From: Gemmatimonadota bacterium
Lineage (GTDB): Bacteria; JAAXHH01
Length of the DNA: 64,000 nucleotides
NCBI GenBank assembly: GCA_026705925.1
Contig: JAPOZT010000027.1
Location: 1 to 64,000, forward strand
Reading direction: 5' to 3'
Under the pieces are notes generated by a model. That model was not told the DNA's origin and made no database searches. It saw only the letters and a list, made by a program, of their open reading frames with translations. Of the stretch, positions 56,065-63,419 are shown one piece after another (the stretch's first letter is position 1; the number at the start of each line of letters is the position of its first letter). A program made the translations under genes and the position numbers.

Positions 56065-56958
56065 ATGGCAGTTCCAGACCCCAGGGGCGTGTATACCATC
56101 GCTCCGACGCCCTTCGAAGAAGACGGCAGCCTGGATACGGGCAGCCTCTCGACCCTGACCAATTTCCTCATCGATTTGGGGATCGACGGGATCACCGTCC
56201 TGGGCGTCATGGGCGAAACCAGCAAACTGGTCGAAGCCGAACGGGACCGGGTCATCGCCGGCGTGGTCGAAGCCGCCGCGGGCCGGATCCCGGTCTGCGC
56301 CGGAACCAGCCACACGGGGACGGACGGTTGCGTCGCGCTCAGCCGGCGGGCCGAGGAACTGGGCGCTTCCTCGCTCATGGTGGCGCCGCCGAAGCTGGCC
56401 AAGGGCACGGACGAAGCCCTGCTCGCCCACTACCTCAAGGTGGCCGACGCCGTATCCATACCCCTCGTGATCCAGGACCATCCCACCAGCAGCGGCGTCC
56501 AGATGAGCATCGAGTTTATCGCGACCGTCGCCGACCGGTCTCCGCAATGCCGCTTTCTCAAGCTGGAAGAAGAACCGTCGCCGCGCAAGGCCAGCCAGGT
56601 GCTCGCGGCCAACCCCGGCGTGGAGATCTTCGGCGGCCTGGGCGGAGTCATGCTTCTGGAGGAACTGCGCCACGGGTGCATGGGCACCATGACCGGCTTC
56701 GCCTATCCCGATATCCTGAAGGACATCCACACGAAGTACATGTCCGGCGACATCGACGGCGCCACCGAGACCTTCTACAAGTACTGTCCCCTGATCCGCT
56801 TCGAGGGCCAGCCCGGTATCGGGTTATCCATCCGCAAGAACGTCTACCAGCGGCGCGGCGCCATCAAGACCGCCCGGGCGCGCCAGCCCTTCGTCCCCCT
56901 GGACGACGGGACCCTGGCGGACCTGAACGATCTGCTGACGAGACTCGGATTGGAGTGA
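56065..56958 (+). CDS. DHDPS/NAL-family aldolase-lyase
   Basis: 297 residues with the TIM-barrel family pattern. The Schiff-base Lys stands in CRFLKLEEEPS. The usual GTTGE loop reads GVMGETSKL, and the Tyr-bearing YNxPxRT strand reads VIQDHPTSSG, so the proton-relay Tyr of DHDPS is missing. It is therefore unlikely to be the lysine-pathway enzyme; a catabolic 2-oxo-acid aldolase or dehydratase is likely. Confidence 0.88.
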   Translation: MAVPDPRGVYTIAPTPFEEDGSLDTGSLSTLTNFLIDLGIDGITVLGVMGETSKLVEAERDRVIAGVVEAAAGRIPVCAGTSHTGTDGCVALSRRAEELGASSLMVAPPKLAKGTDEALLAHYLKVADAVSIPLVIQDHPTSSGVQMSIEFIATVADRSPQCRFLKLEEEPSPRKASQVLAANPGVEIFGGLGGVMLLEELRHGCMGTMTGFAYPDILKDIHTKYMSGDIDGATETFYKYCPLIRFEGQPGIGLSIRKNVYQRRGAIKTARARQPFVPLDDGTLADLNDLLTRLGLE

Positions 56959-57005
56959 TCGAATAGGGTCCGCGAGGACGGCGGCGCGGACGGCGGAGCG
57001 GTCAC

Positions 57006-58007
57006 TCAATCCTCCCAGTCGAGCAGGACTCCTAACGCTTCACCCGGTTTCTGGTATAGCAGCGCGAAGGCGTCTGCCGCCTGGTGCCAGGGGAAACGGT
57101 GCGTAGTCATACGTTCGGTCCGGATCGCGCCCGAGGCGAGGAGTTCCATGGCGCGGCGGGACTGGCGGGCACCCGCGCACGTCCGAAAGTACCCTCCCAG
57201 TATTTTGCGCCCCTGGATCTTGTTCGAAGGCAGCGAAAGCGGCTGGTCCTCGTACAGTCCGATCAGGTGCATCAGTCCGCCAAGGGCCAGCATGTCGAGG
57301 CCCTGCCCGAAGGCGGCCGGGCCCGCGGGACCGCCCACGGCGTAGACCACGATGTCGGCGCCGAGGCCGTTCGTCAGGCGCTTCACGGCCCTGACGGGAT
57401 CTTCCTCGCGGGCGTTGATCACCGTGTCGGCGCCGCATTCCGCCGCCATGGCGCACCGGTTGGCCAGCGCGTCCACGGCCACCACCCTGCCCACGCCATT
57501 CGCCTTGATGACCTGGAGGATCAGGTTGCCCACGAGACCCTGGCCGAGTACGACCACGGTGTCCCGGGGCTGGATATCCTCCACCTCCACCCAGGTGACC
57601 GCACCCGCCGTCAGCGGATAGTACGGTGCGCGGTCGAAGGAGAGGTCCGCCGGCATGGGCATGACGACGGTCTGGTCCCACGGATAGACGAGCCGGGCCG
57701 GCCGGACCACGTACTGGGCGTGAGGCGCAAGGGCGACGACGCGGTCGCCGGTTTCCAGGTGTTCAACCCCTTGCCCCAGCGCATCCACCGTCCCCGCCAT
57801 GGAATAGCCCATGATGTCCGGGCTCACCGCATTTTCCCGCGTGTACCGGCCGCCGAGTTCGGAACCCCGGCTGATGAGGCTGCACGCCGCCTTGATCCGG
57901 ATCTCTCCGGGACCGGGTTCGGGAATCGGTACTTCCTCGAGCTCGATCCGGTGGAGCCCTTCGGGCTTGATGACCTGTTTCATGGTTGAAGTTTTCTTTT
58001 TCGTCAT
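57006..58007 (-). CDS. MDR zinc-type alcohol dehydrogenase-like oxidoreductase
   Basis: 333 residues from ATG 58007 (a TTG three codons before is also possible). PGPGEIRIKAACSLISRGSELGGRYT opens the catalytic domain, and VVVLGQGLVGNLILQVIKANG is the Rossmann motif. The catalytic zinc Cys/His set of ADH is not evident. Same subfamily as the broken gene at 3510. Ten nt downstream of the PH-domain gene. Confidence 0.9.
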   Translation of the reverse strand: MTKKKTSTMKQVIKPEGLHRIELEEVPIPEPGPGEIRIKAACSLISRGSELGGRYTRENAVSPDIMGYSMAGTVDALGQGVEHLETGDRVVALAPHAQYVVRPARLVYPWDQTVVMPMPADLSFDRAPYYPLTAGAVTWVEVEDIQPRDTVVVLGQGLVGNLILQVIKANGVGRVVAVDALANRCAMAAECGADTVINAREEDPVRAVKRLTNGLGADIVVYAVGGPAGPAAFGQGLDMLALGGLMHLIGLYEDQPLSLPSNKIQGRKILGGYFRTCAGARQSRRAMELLASGAIRTERMTTHRFPWHQAADAFALLYQKPGEALGVLLDWED

Positions 58008-58016
58008 ACCCACCAA

Positions 58017-58394
58017 TCAATCCAATGTGAACTTCGCCAGGGTCCTTTGAACGTCGGTTACGTCAATCCCCTTTTTGAACTCTTTCTTAACGGGCAATTC
58101 GTTACCTGAAATCCATACCTTCATCTCGGCGTCAAGATCAATCCGCCCCGCAGTCTCGAACGAAAAATGGGTGATCGACTTATACGGGATGGAGTGGTAT
58201 TCCGTCTTTTTACCGGATATCCCCTGTTTATCCACCATGATCAATCGCCGGTCCGTGAAAGCAAACAGGTCTCTGACCAGCTTGAAGACCCTGACCAGTT
58301 TCTCTTCCTCTATCAGTATCTGCGAGAACTCCTTTTCCATCTCTTCAATTTCAACTTCCGAAGCGTTGCCCATGACGGCGTTCAGAATCGACAC
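58017..58394 (-). CDS. Bacterial PH domain protein (PF08000/bPH_1 type)
   Basis: 125 residues, GTG start after AGGGAGG. FAFTDRRLIMVDKQGISGKKTEYHSIPYKSITHFSFETAG is the typical PH core of YvbH-like small cytoplasmic proteins. Upstream of the MDR gene in the same direction. Function unknown. Confidence 0.85.
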   Translation of the reverse strand: MSILNAVMGNASEVEIEEMEKEFSQILIEEEKLVRVFKLVRDLFAFTDRRLIMVDKQGISGKKTEYHSIPYKSITHFSFETAGRIDLDAEMKVWISGNELPVKKEFKKGIDVTDVQRTLAKFTLD

Positions 58395-58461
58395 AATGCC
58401 TCCCTATGGTTTCTACCTGTGGATTCTTCCGAATGGTTTCTACCGATCTGCGCTACCCGGG

Positions 58462-58520
58462 TTCTACCCGAACGGTCCTGATTCTACCCGAATAGTCCTG
58501 ATTCTTCCAGAACAGTAATG
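58462..58520. repeat. Three 20-bp tandem repeats between mazF and the PH gene
   Basis: TTCTACCCGAACGGTCCTGA (58462-58481), TTCTACCCGAATAGTCCTGA (58482-58501) and a degenerate third unit (58502-58520). Similar partial TTCTACC and TTCTTCC copies precede it from about 58410. Confidence 0.75.
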
Positions 58521-58539
58521 CCGGCAAATCGGCAGTCCG

Positions 58540-58896
58540 TCAAGACCGGTCTTCCTCGTCCAGCAGCGCTGCGGCCTTTCGCAGGACGTCTTCCATGGCT
58601 TCGGCGGGCAGTGCGCAGATCCGCACCACGCCGCCGGACCGCCAGTCCACGCTTTCCAACTGGTCGGCCAGGATGATCCCGGTTGCCGGCAGCCCCGCGG
58701 GGATCGCGACTTCGAACGGATACCCCTTCTCCTCGTCGGTAATCGGGCAGAAGAGGGCCAGGCCGGCCCTGCGGTTATAGGCCTCGGGCGAAACCGTGAT
58801 GGCGGGCCGCCCGGAAGGCAGGTAGGTGCCCTTCCCCGACCTGGAATAGATCCACACGATCTCACCCCGAACCGGTACGTAGCTTGATGTAGCCAT
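58540..58896 (-). CDS. mazF: MazF-family endoribonuclease toxin
   Basis: 118 residues. VPVRGEIVWIYSR, then GRPAITVSPEAYNRRAGLALFCPIT and the Thr/Ser-rich middle, ending in LEDV-like helices, follow the PemK/MazF fold. It cleaves mRNA at specific sites. Twenty-four nt downstream of mazE. Confidence 0.92.
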   Translation of the reverse strand: MATSSYVPVRGEIVWIYSRSGKGTYLPSGRPAITVSPEAYNRRAGLALFCPITDEEKGYPFEVAIPAGLPATGIILADQLESVDWRSGGVVRICALPAEAMEDVLRKAAALLDEEDRS

Positions 58897-58920
58897 TATT
58901 CGTCTCCTTGTATCTCGCCT

Positions 58921-59148
58921 TCAGCGATGGCCGCCGATGCTGATTCTGCCGTGCAGGTTGCGTTTCGAGATGCCCGGCAGCAGGTCGGGAAGTTTGAACC
59001 GGGTCCGTTCCAGCGGGACCAGGGTCAGTTCCTTGCCCCGGAGCACGAGTACTACCGGCGAATCGTCCCGGACACCCATCTGGACGGCGACCGGTTTCGG
59101 GATGCGCAGCGCCAGGCTGTTGCCCCATTTCTTCACGCGGGATTTCAT
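58921..59148 (-). CDS. mazE: MazE-family antitoxin
   Basis: 75 residues from ATG 59148, AGGAGG before it (a longer in-frame start at 59193 is not needed). MKSRVKKWGNSLALRIPKPVA is the AbrB/MazE swapped-hairpin DNA-binding domain; the tail wraps MazF. Confidence 0.92.
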   Translation of the reverse strand: MKSRVKKWGNSLALRIPKPVAVQMGVRDDSPVVLVLRGKELTLVPLERTRFKLPDLLPGISKRNLHGRISIGGHR

Positions 59149-59290
59149 GCGAGCCTCCTGTATAAATGATGTAGATGCCTCGTTTAGACACACCGCCGAA
59201 GGGTGTATCTACCCTGGTTCGTTAATTGATTAGTCGAGGCATTTGCTGGAGTCTCGACTGAATAGAAAACGGATACAAGAATCCCCGCTG

Positions 59291-59319
59291 TTGACATGAA
59301 CCCATTATGTGCATATATT
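59291..59319 (+). promoter_or_regulatory. Promoter of the solitary hicB
   Basis: TTGACA (59291-59296), 17-nt spacer, TATATT (59314-59319), one base off full consensus. Confidence 0.85.
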
Positions 59320-59325
59320 TGCACA
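59308..59325. promoter_or_regulatory. Operator-like palindrome over the -10 box of hicB
   Basis: TGTGCA-TATATT-TGCACA: perfect 6-bp arms whose centre is exactly the -10 box. A bound regulator would shut the promoter directly; HicB itself is the natural candidate. Confidence 0.7.
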
Positions 59326-59358
59326 AATAGGAAGAAGTATACTACAGGAGGAATAGAG

Positions 59359-59760
59359 GTGCTTAAAAATGACTCAGTTCGATATCCTGCATTAATCGAT
59401 GGCGAAAAAGGTGCCTATGGCGTGGCTTTCCCCGATCTTCCGGGCATCGTTGCCATGGGAGATACCATAGACAAGGCCCTGATGAACGCGGAAGAAGCAC
59501 TCAGGGATTATGCGATCGAAACCGAAATGGACGGCGATGCGATCGTGCAGCCTTGCGAACTGGACGAAGTCGTGGTTGAACCGGGCCAGATACTGACGGC
59601 CGTTCCACTGATTCGTCAATCCGGTCGAAGCGTACGCATACATATGGCCATCAACGAGGGCGTGGCCGTTTTCATAGACAGCGAGGCGAATCGGCGAGGA
59701 ATGACACGTACCGCTTACGTGGAATGGATGGCGCGGCGTATCGCCATGATGGGTGGATAA
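59359..59760 (+). CDS. hicB: HicB-family antitoxin without a HicA partner
   Basis: 133 residues from GTG 59359, after AGGAGGAATAGAG. The HicB partial RNase-H fold is seen in VRYPALIDGEKGAYGVAFPDLPGIVAMGDTIDKALMNAEEAL, followed by a C-terminal ribbon-helix-helix-like part (GVAVFIDSEANRRGMTRTAYVEWM). No hicA lies on either side. It could regulate other HicA toxins or be an orphan repressor. Confidence 0.88.
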   Translation: MLKNDSVRYPALIDGEKGAYGVAFPDLPGIVAMGDTIDKALMNAEEALRDYAIETEMDGDAIVQPCELDEVVVEPGQILTAVPLIRQSGRSVRIHMAINEGVAVFIDSEANRRGMTRTAYVEWMARRIAMMGG

Positions 59761-59766
59761 GGCAGG

Positions 59767-60711
59767 TTACTGTATCGTCTTCCGCAGCGTATACCGTCCC
59801 GGTTCGGGGACGTACCCCAGTTTGCGATTGAGCGCCAGCATGGGGCTGTTCATTGAATCGTTGTGCGTGCTGATCGATCGTGCGCCCTGGCTTCGTGCGT
59901 AGCGTATCGCGGCGAGCTTCAGCGCCAGGGCGATACGTCGCCGGCGGTATGACCGGTTCACCCCGGTGTGCACGTTGAAAGCCTCATGCACCTCCGGGTA
60001 GAGCCGGACGGCACAGATCCCGACCCAACGATCGCCGTCGGCCGCGAATAACTGGCCGTCCGGACGGTACCAGCCCGACTCGTAGACCCACTCGTTGAAT
60101 TCCTCGAAGGACAGTCCGGGTTCCGTCCAACCCGGCACGTCCCTGTCGGTAGTCGCATTGACTTCGTAGAGTTTCCTGCGCGCTTCTGGCGTATCTCCGT
60201 AATCTGCAAGGGAGTGTATCCGTATACCCGATGCCGCATGGTCCTCGGTGAACTGCGCATAGGGTGAGTCGTCGAATTGCTCCAGGTCCAGGCTCGACTG
60301 AAACAGATGCCGGTCGCGCTCGAATCCCCGACGCCTTGCGAAGGCCTGCGAAACGGCGCAGTCGTCCCGGACCTCGCTGGTCACCGTGCCGGCGTTGTGG
60401 TGCTTCAGAAACGCCAGCATGTCCGAGTATAGTGCTGCGCCGATACCCCGTCCGCGCCACGCCGGCGCCACCCCTGCCCAGGCGTAGAACTGTTCTTTCG
60501 GATCCCAGGTCTCGTGGACCGACACCGCGTAGCCTACCACGGCATCCTCTCCGTCTACGGCGACCCGGCGATAGCTGATTCTGCCCGGCGTATCGTGGGT
60601 CAACCACTCGTGCACAGTCTCCACGGATACGGGATTCTGTTCGAAGGCATTGACGACGGCAGCGATGCCGGATTCATCGGCGGAAGGAAGGGCGGGGCGG
60701 AGGTGGAACAT
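59767..60711 (-). CDS. GNAT acetyltransferase with two GNAT domains
   Basis: 314 residues. Acetyl-CoA motif A twice: AWAGVAPAWRGRGIGAALYS and the second, degenerate copy HTGVNRSYRRRRIALALKLAA. The second copy lacks the Q/RxxGxG/A pattern, so it may be structural. Acceptor unknown. Embedded among toxin-antitoxin modules. Confidence 0.88.
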   Translation of the reverse strand: MFHLRPALPSADESGIAAVVNAFEQNPVSVETVHEWLTHDTPGRISYRRVAVDGEDAVVGYAVSVHETWDPKEQFYAWAGVAPAWRGRGIGAALYSDMLAFLKHHNAGTVTSEVRDDCAVSQAFARRRGFERDRHLFQSSLDLEQFDDSPYAQFTEDHAASGIRIHSLADYGDTPEARRKLYEVNATTDRDVPGWTEPGLSFEEFNEWVYESGWYRPDGQLFAADGDRWVGICAVRLYPEVHEAFNVHTGVNRSYRRRRIALALKLAAIRYARSQGARSISTHNDSMNSPMLALNRKLGYVPEPGRYTLRKTIQ

Positions 60712-60742
60712 CTCGAGTGACTACAGATTACATCAACGAAGA

Positions 60743-60982
60743 TCAGGCGTCCTGATAAGCATCCAGAAACTCCTGTCTGGTAATTCGAGCTTGTGTGCAG
60801 ATACGGCGTAATGTAGAGGATTTGATCTTACGGTGATTTGGCATGGTCAATGGAGTGCGTGTTCCATCGGGGTTATTTCTGACCATTGAGATATGATTGC
60901 CTTCACGAACGATTTTGAAACCCAGCTTCTCTAGTGCTTTTGTCACCCGTAGGCGAGGTGCGTCGACAGGAAAGACCGCCAT
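60743..60982 (-). CDS. hicA: HicA-family mRNA interferase toxin
   Basis: 79 residues. The double-stranded-RNA-binding-like fold with the catalytic His in VREGNHISMVRN, then the closing strand and helix (IKSSTLRRICTQARITRQEFL). The ATG shares one base with the hicB stop (TGATG). Confidence 0.93.
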   Translation of the reverse strand: MAVFPVDAPRLRVTKALEKLGFKIVREGNHISMVRNNPDGTRTPLTMPNHRKIKSSTLRRICTQARITRQEFLDAYQDA

Positions 60983-61206
60983 CAGTCCGCAAGTTCCGTA
61001 TCTGTTACGTAAGCACTGATGACCTCAGAGTCATCTTCAAATGCTTCCGACCCGAAGCTTTCGATATGAAACTCGATGGCGGATGTCACATCCTTTAACG
61101 CATCCTCATATGTATTTCCCTGACCCACAACGACTCCGGCGAGTCCCAATGGATACGCAACGAAACCGTCAACATGTTCTTCAACAATGATTTTTAATCT
61201 ACGCAT
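60982..61206 (-). CDS. hicB: HicB-family antitoxin
   Basis: 74 residues from ATG 61206 (ATG 61230 is also possible; neither has a strong ribosome-binding site). LKIIVEEHVDGFVAYPLGLAGVVVGQGNTYEDALKDV is the HicB fold. No C-terminal DNA-binding domain, so autoregulation would need another factor. First gene of the hicBA pair. Confidence 0.9.
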   Translation of the reverse strand: MRRLKIIVEEHVDGFVAYPLGLAGVVVGQGNTYEDALKDVTSAIEFHIESFGSEAFEDDSEVISAYVTDTELAD

Positions 61207-61370
61207 TGCAATCTCGCTTTTCCTATGCATGGCTTGTTTCTTGGAATATCATCTCCACAACATAACAAACAGACGGAATCGCATCATATCTCGCCAATTA
61301 AAACATAATCGGGAGCTTAGTCAATTGGCACTCCGACACGAAAACACGATACTTAGCCGACAGACAGGCC

Positions 61371-63281
61371 CTACACCAGCACCCCGGGCATGGGCTTGAA
61401 CTGGCAGGCTTCGACGAAGACCTCGAAGAAGTCGGGGGTGGTCTCGAGTTCGACGTGCTCGATGTCCTTGACCAGCGCCTCCAGCTCCGCGCGTCGGGAG
61501 CGGGACAGGAGGATCTCCCGGGCGCCCTGGACGGCGGCGTTGCCGACCTTGACGATACGGTCCCCGGGCACGGGGGCCAGGAAACCGATGTCGATGGCGT
61601 TGCGCACGTCCACGTAGTTGGCGAATCCCCCGGCGAGGAAGAGGCGGTCCACGTCGCCGGGCGCGACACCGAACGTACGCAGCACGATGTACTGGCCGCA
61701 GTAGTTGGCGGCCTTGGCCTGGGCGAGGTTGCTGGCGTCCTGCCGGGACAGGGTGATACCTGACTCGGCCACGACGTCCACTTCGAACTGTTTCCGATCG
61801 GAAAACACGCCCTTCGGGCTCATCATGCCGTGGCGGCGCAGTTCGGCGAGGAGGTCGATCAGTCCAGAGCCGCAGATGCCCTGGGGCGCGGTATCGCCGA
61901 TGGTGCTCCAGGCAAACCGCTCATCTTCCCATTTCAGCGATTCGATGGCGCCCTCGTAGCCCGGCATGCCGTATTGGATGCCGCCGCCCTCGAAGGCGGG
62001 TCCGGCGGGACACGAAGCCGTGATCATGCGCCCGTTTCCCGCCACGACCACTTCGGTGTTGGTGCCCACGTCCACCAGCATGGATACGCCCGGCTGCGCG
62101 GCCAGTTCGACGGTCGCCAGGTCGGCCGCCACGTCGCCGCCCACGTGGCTGGCGATGAGGGGCATACCGTAGACCCGGGCCTTCGGATTGGCCCGGAGCC
62201 CCAGGCGGCGCGTGCCGATGGTGAGCGCCGTGGTCTCCCGCTCGCCTGCGAGGTATTCGTTTTCGATCTGTGACTTGTAGGGCTTCTGGCCGATGCTCTG
62301 CACGTCGAGCCGGAAGAAAAGGTCCCGCATGGTGGCGTTGCCCGCCACGACGATCTCGTAGATCTCCTGCCGCACCGTGCCCGTGCGCTCGCACCAGTCC
62401 ATGATCTCGTGGTTGACGGCGTTGATGATGGCGTTCCACAGTTCATCCTCGAAGGCGCCGTCGTAGGAGATGCGGTGCATCACGTCGCTGCCGCCGAAGC
62501 GCTGGGGGTTCTCGAAGGAGCAGACGTGCACGCTCTTGCCGGTCTCGAGGTCCACGAAGTCCATGACCACCGTGGTCGTGCCCAGGTCGATCGCGAGCCC
62601 GTAGACGTGTCCGCGGTACTGGTCCACCTGCTCGCCGTCGTAGAAGACGTCATCGCCCCGCCGGGTGACCACGGGGTCGAGCGCCGTCTCCTTTTCTTCG
62701 GTAATGGTCAGGATCTTGGGCGTACGCCGCAATGGTGCGAAGGCAACGTCCACGTTCGGGTCGATAACGCGGGCCTGGCAGGCGAGGCGGTAGTTCTCAC
62801 GCAGGAAGGACTCCGGTTTCGTCCGGGGTGCCAGCCCTTCCATCCCTTGCTGGATTTCCACAATGCATTCGTGGCAGATGCCGTTGCGAAAACAGGACGT
62901 GGGCACCTGCACGGCGAGGTCGTCGGCGTAGTCGAAGATGGACTTTCCGATGACCGCGGGTTGGGTCGTCGTGCCGTCGGTCACCGATCCGCCGGTCACC
63001 GAGCCACCAGCCGGATCCGCGGAAATGTCCAAAGGCGCTTCCTCCGTCTCCCAGGCGCGGCGGTAGTCGAGCTTGTCGTCGCCGCCGCACACGAGCAGTC
63101 CGCCGGCTTCCCGGGGTTTGCGCTGGTTGCGGCACCCGAACCGGGCGGTGCACTCGTCGAAGCGGTTCTTGTAGGGGCAGCGGTAGGTGGCTTGCTCGGT
63201 CGCATGGGCCATCATGTCCTTGAAGATGGCCGTGATGCGGTCCAGCCGCTCCTGGTACGCCGCCTTGTCGATCTTTTTCAT
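61371..63281 (-). CDS. Corrinoid activation/reductive protein (ASKHA, RACo-like) with 2Fe-2S domain
   Basis: About 636 residues from ATG 63281; an ATG at 63362 lies within tandem repeats and would add 27 residues. A Cys-rich leader (YRCPYKNRFDECTARFGC) precedes a 2Fe-2S ferredoxin domain (SCFRNGICHECIVEI ... LACQ). The ASKHA ATPase follows, with LAIDLGTTTVVMDFVDL, VVAGNATMRDL, LVDVGTNTE and GSGLIDLLAEL. RACo-type proteins reduce inactive Co(II) corrinoids with ATP. Directly downstream of the corrinoid protein, its likely client. Confidence 0.92.
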   Translation of the reverse strand: MKKIDKAAYQERLDRITAIFKDMMAHATEQATYRCPYKNRFDECTARFGCRNQRKPREAGGLLVCGGDDKLDYRRAWETEEAPLDISADPAGGSVTGGSVTDGTTTQPAVIGKSIFDYADDLAVQVPTSCFRNGICHECIVEIQQGMEGLAPRTKPESFLRENYRLACQARVIDPNVDVAFAPLRRTPKILTITEEKETALDPVVTRRGDDVFYDGEQVDQYRGHVYGLAIDLGTTTVVMDFVDLETGKSVHVCSFENPQRFGGSDVMHRISYDGAFEDELWNAIINAVNHEIMDWCERTGTVRQEIYEIVVAGNATMRDLFFRLDVQSIGQKPYKSQIENEYLAGERETTALTIGTRRLGLRANPKARVYGMPLIASHVGGDVAADLATVELAAQPGVSMLVDVGTNTEVVVAGNGRMITASCPAGPAFEGGGIQYGMPGYEGAIESLKWEDERFAWSTIGDTAPQGICGSGLIDLLAELRRHGMMSPKGVFSDRKQFEVDVVAESGITLSRQDASNLAQAKAANYCGQYIVLRTFGVAPGDVDRLFLAGGFANYVDVRNAIDIGFLAPVPGDRIVKVGNAAVQGAREILLSRSRRAELEALVKDIEHVELETTPDFFEVFVEACQFKPMPGVLV

Positions 63282-63326
63282 GGGAGAATTCAGGGGAGGC
63301 GGCCGACCGGCCAAGTCGCGCCACAG

Positions 63327-63419
63327 CTCATCGGTTGTTCCGCGCTTTGGCCGGCCGCTCATCGGTCTTTCCGCGCTTTGGCCGGCCGCTCATCGGTCGT
63401 TCCGCGCTTTGGCCGGCCG
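63327..63419. repeat. Three 31-bp tandem repeats between corrinoid protein and activase
   Basis: Exactly three 31-bp units (63327-63357, 63358-63388, 63389-63419) sharing CTCATCGGT and GGCCGGCCG ends, differing only in a few bases near unit position 10. They end at the corrinoid protein stop codon. Each unit on the minus strand has GACCGATGAG and the palindrome GGCCGGCC. Confidence 0.85.

Noticed and set aside
59149-59358. A missing hicA before the orphan hicB
   Set aside because: No open frame with HicA motifs in any of the six frames of this short region.
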